This document shows positions 27,665 to 27,808 of a stretch of 27,808 nucleotides of DNA, in pieces. Numbering within the stretch: position 1 is the first letter of the stretch; the number at the start of each line of letters is the position of its first letter. Where the stretch lies: NCBI GenBank assembly GCA_016192205.1, contig JACPUP010000049.1, forward strand, positions 1 through 27,808, written 5' to 3'. The position numbers were made by a program, and so were the translations under genes. Source of the stretch: Candidatus Kerfeldbacteria bacterium. Lineage in GTDB: Bacteria > Patescibacteriota > Patescibacteriia > SBBC01 > JACPUP01. The notes under the pieces are model-generated. The model ran no database searches. It was not told the origin of the DNA and worked only from the letters and a program-made list of their open reading frames with translations.

Positions 27665-27808
27665 TCATACTAAATACTTCCTCGTTGCGAGCGCGGACGG
27701 CAGGTTTTCATTCCCCTGTCCGTGCGTTTTCTTTTTCCCATACCCAAGTTCTTTCATGAGCTTCGTCGGTGCGTTGCGCAAGTGCATCGGCACGGGTTCG
27801 TTCAGGGT
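27665..27808 (-). CDS. rarA: RarA/MgsA AAA+ recombination factor, C-terminal end only
   Basis: 47 residues read in from the right edge, ending at TGA 27665-27667. The phrase EPVPMHLRNAPTKLMKELGYGK is the hallmark C-terminal element of RarA (MgsA), the AAA+ ATPase that acts at stalled replication forks and binds SSB. The tail after it (KKKTHGQGNENLPSALATRKYLV) is shorter than the usual one, which carries an AHDYEGxxVxQEYLP-type end. The rest of the gene is outside the window. Confidence 0.85.
   Translation of the reverse strand, partial: TLNEPVPMHLRNAPTKLMKELGYGKKKTHGQGNENLPSALATRKYLV

Noticed and set aside
1..27808. Alternative genetic code with UGA read as an amino acid
   Set aside because: UGA ends several genes exactly at overlaps with the next start (for example 4798, 6732, 13088, 20452).

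Overview
The window looks like a chromosomal segment of a GC-rich, small-genome bacterium of the Candidate Phyla Radiation (Patescibacteria) type. The reasons are the mix of very short versions of core proteins (a TsaB-like protein of 126 residues, a MurF-like ligase without its N-terminal substrate domain), fused winged-helix/nucleotidyltransferase-like regulators, tightly overlapping genes, and many promoters placed so close to the start codon that the mRNAs should be nearly leaderless. UGA is used as a normal stop in several ATGA/TGATG overlaps, so this is not one of the UGA-recoding lineages. There is no rRNA or tRNA in the window, so the exact lineage is not fixed by what is here.

Layout. 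1-3854 is an accessory-looking stretch: a cut exported protein, a decayed coiled-coil gene, two ssb paralogues each with an identical 53-bp repeat behind it, and a cysteine-rich lipoprotein with a small membrane protein. 4202-5829 is a two-gene operon: a type I asparaginase homologue that has lost two catalytic residues, coupled to a nucleoside deoxyribosyltransferase-like protein with a C-terminal ribbon-helix-helix domain. 5989-7499 is pyrF-pyrE. 7640-12465 is a division/cell-wall cluster (mraZ-rsmH-ftsL-ftsI-murF) under a promoter overlaid by a clear 10-bp-phased MraZ operator. 12708-15971 has tsaB and a regulator, divergent from a large PP2C-like/two-TM/propeller protein. 16028-17037 is rplJ-rplL with an attenuator-type leader. 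17359-21096 is a tight operon pcm - ASCH protein - sugar-1-phosphate guanylyltransferase - mltG - pyrH. 21193-23020 holds a CAP-domain protein, uppP and a PAP2-related protein. 23111-26907 holds mutM, a CBS protein, a hypothetical, an ICMT-type membrane methyltransferase, a VTT/DedA protein and a Nudix protein. The end has an HU gene and the C-terminus of rarA.

How it fits together. Most of the window is envelope growth and division (MraZ regulon, FtsI, MurF, MltG, UppP), nucleotide supply (PyrE, PyrF, PyrH, Nudix), DNA maintenance (SSB, MutM, RarA, HU) and translation (L10, L7/L12, RsmH, TsaB). The most unusual parts are (i) the asparaginase-like/NDT-RHH operon, whose promoter has the same -35 and -10 as the lipoprotein promoter and shares a GCCGTC-containing box with it, suggesting a small autoregulated regulon; (ii) alternating inverted copies of one motif around the ssb genes; and (iii) arrays of 7-bp repeats, three of them inverted pairs, found at gene 3' ends. 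Functions are inferred from sequence motifs read by eye; no database search was run.
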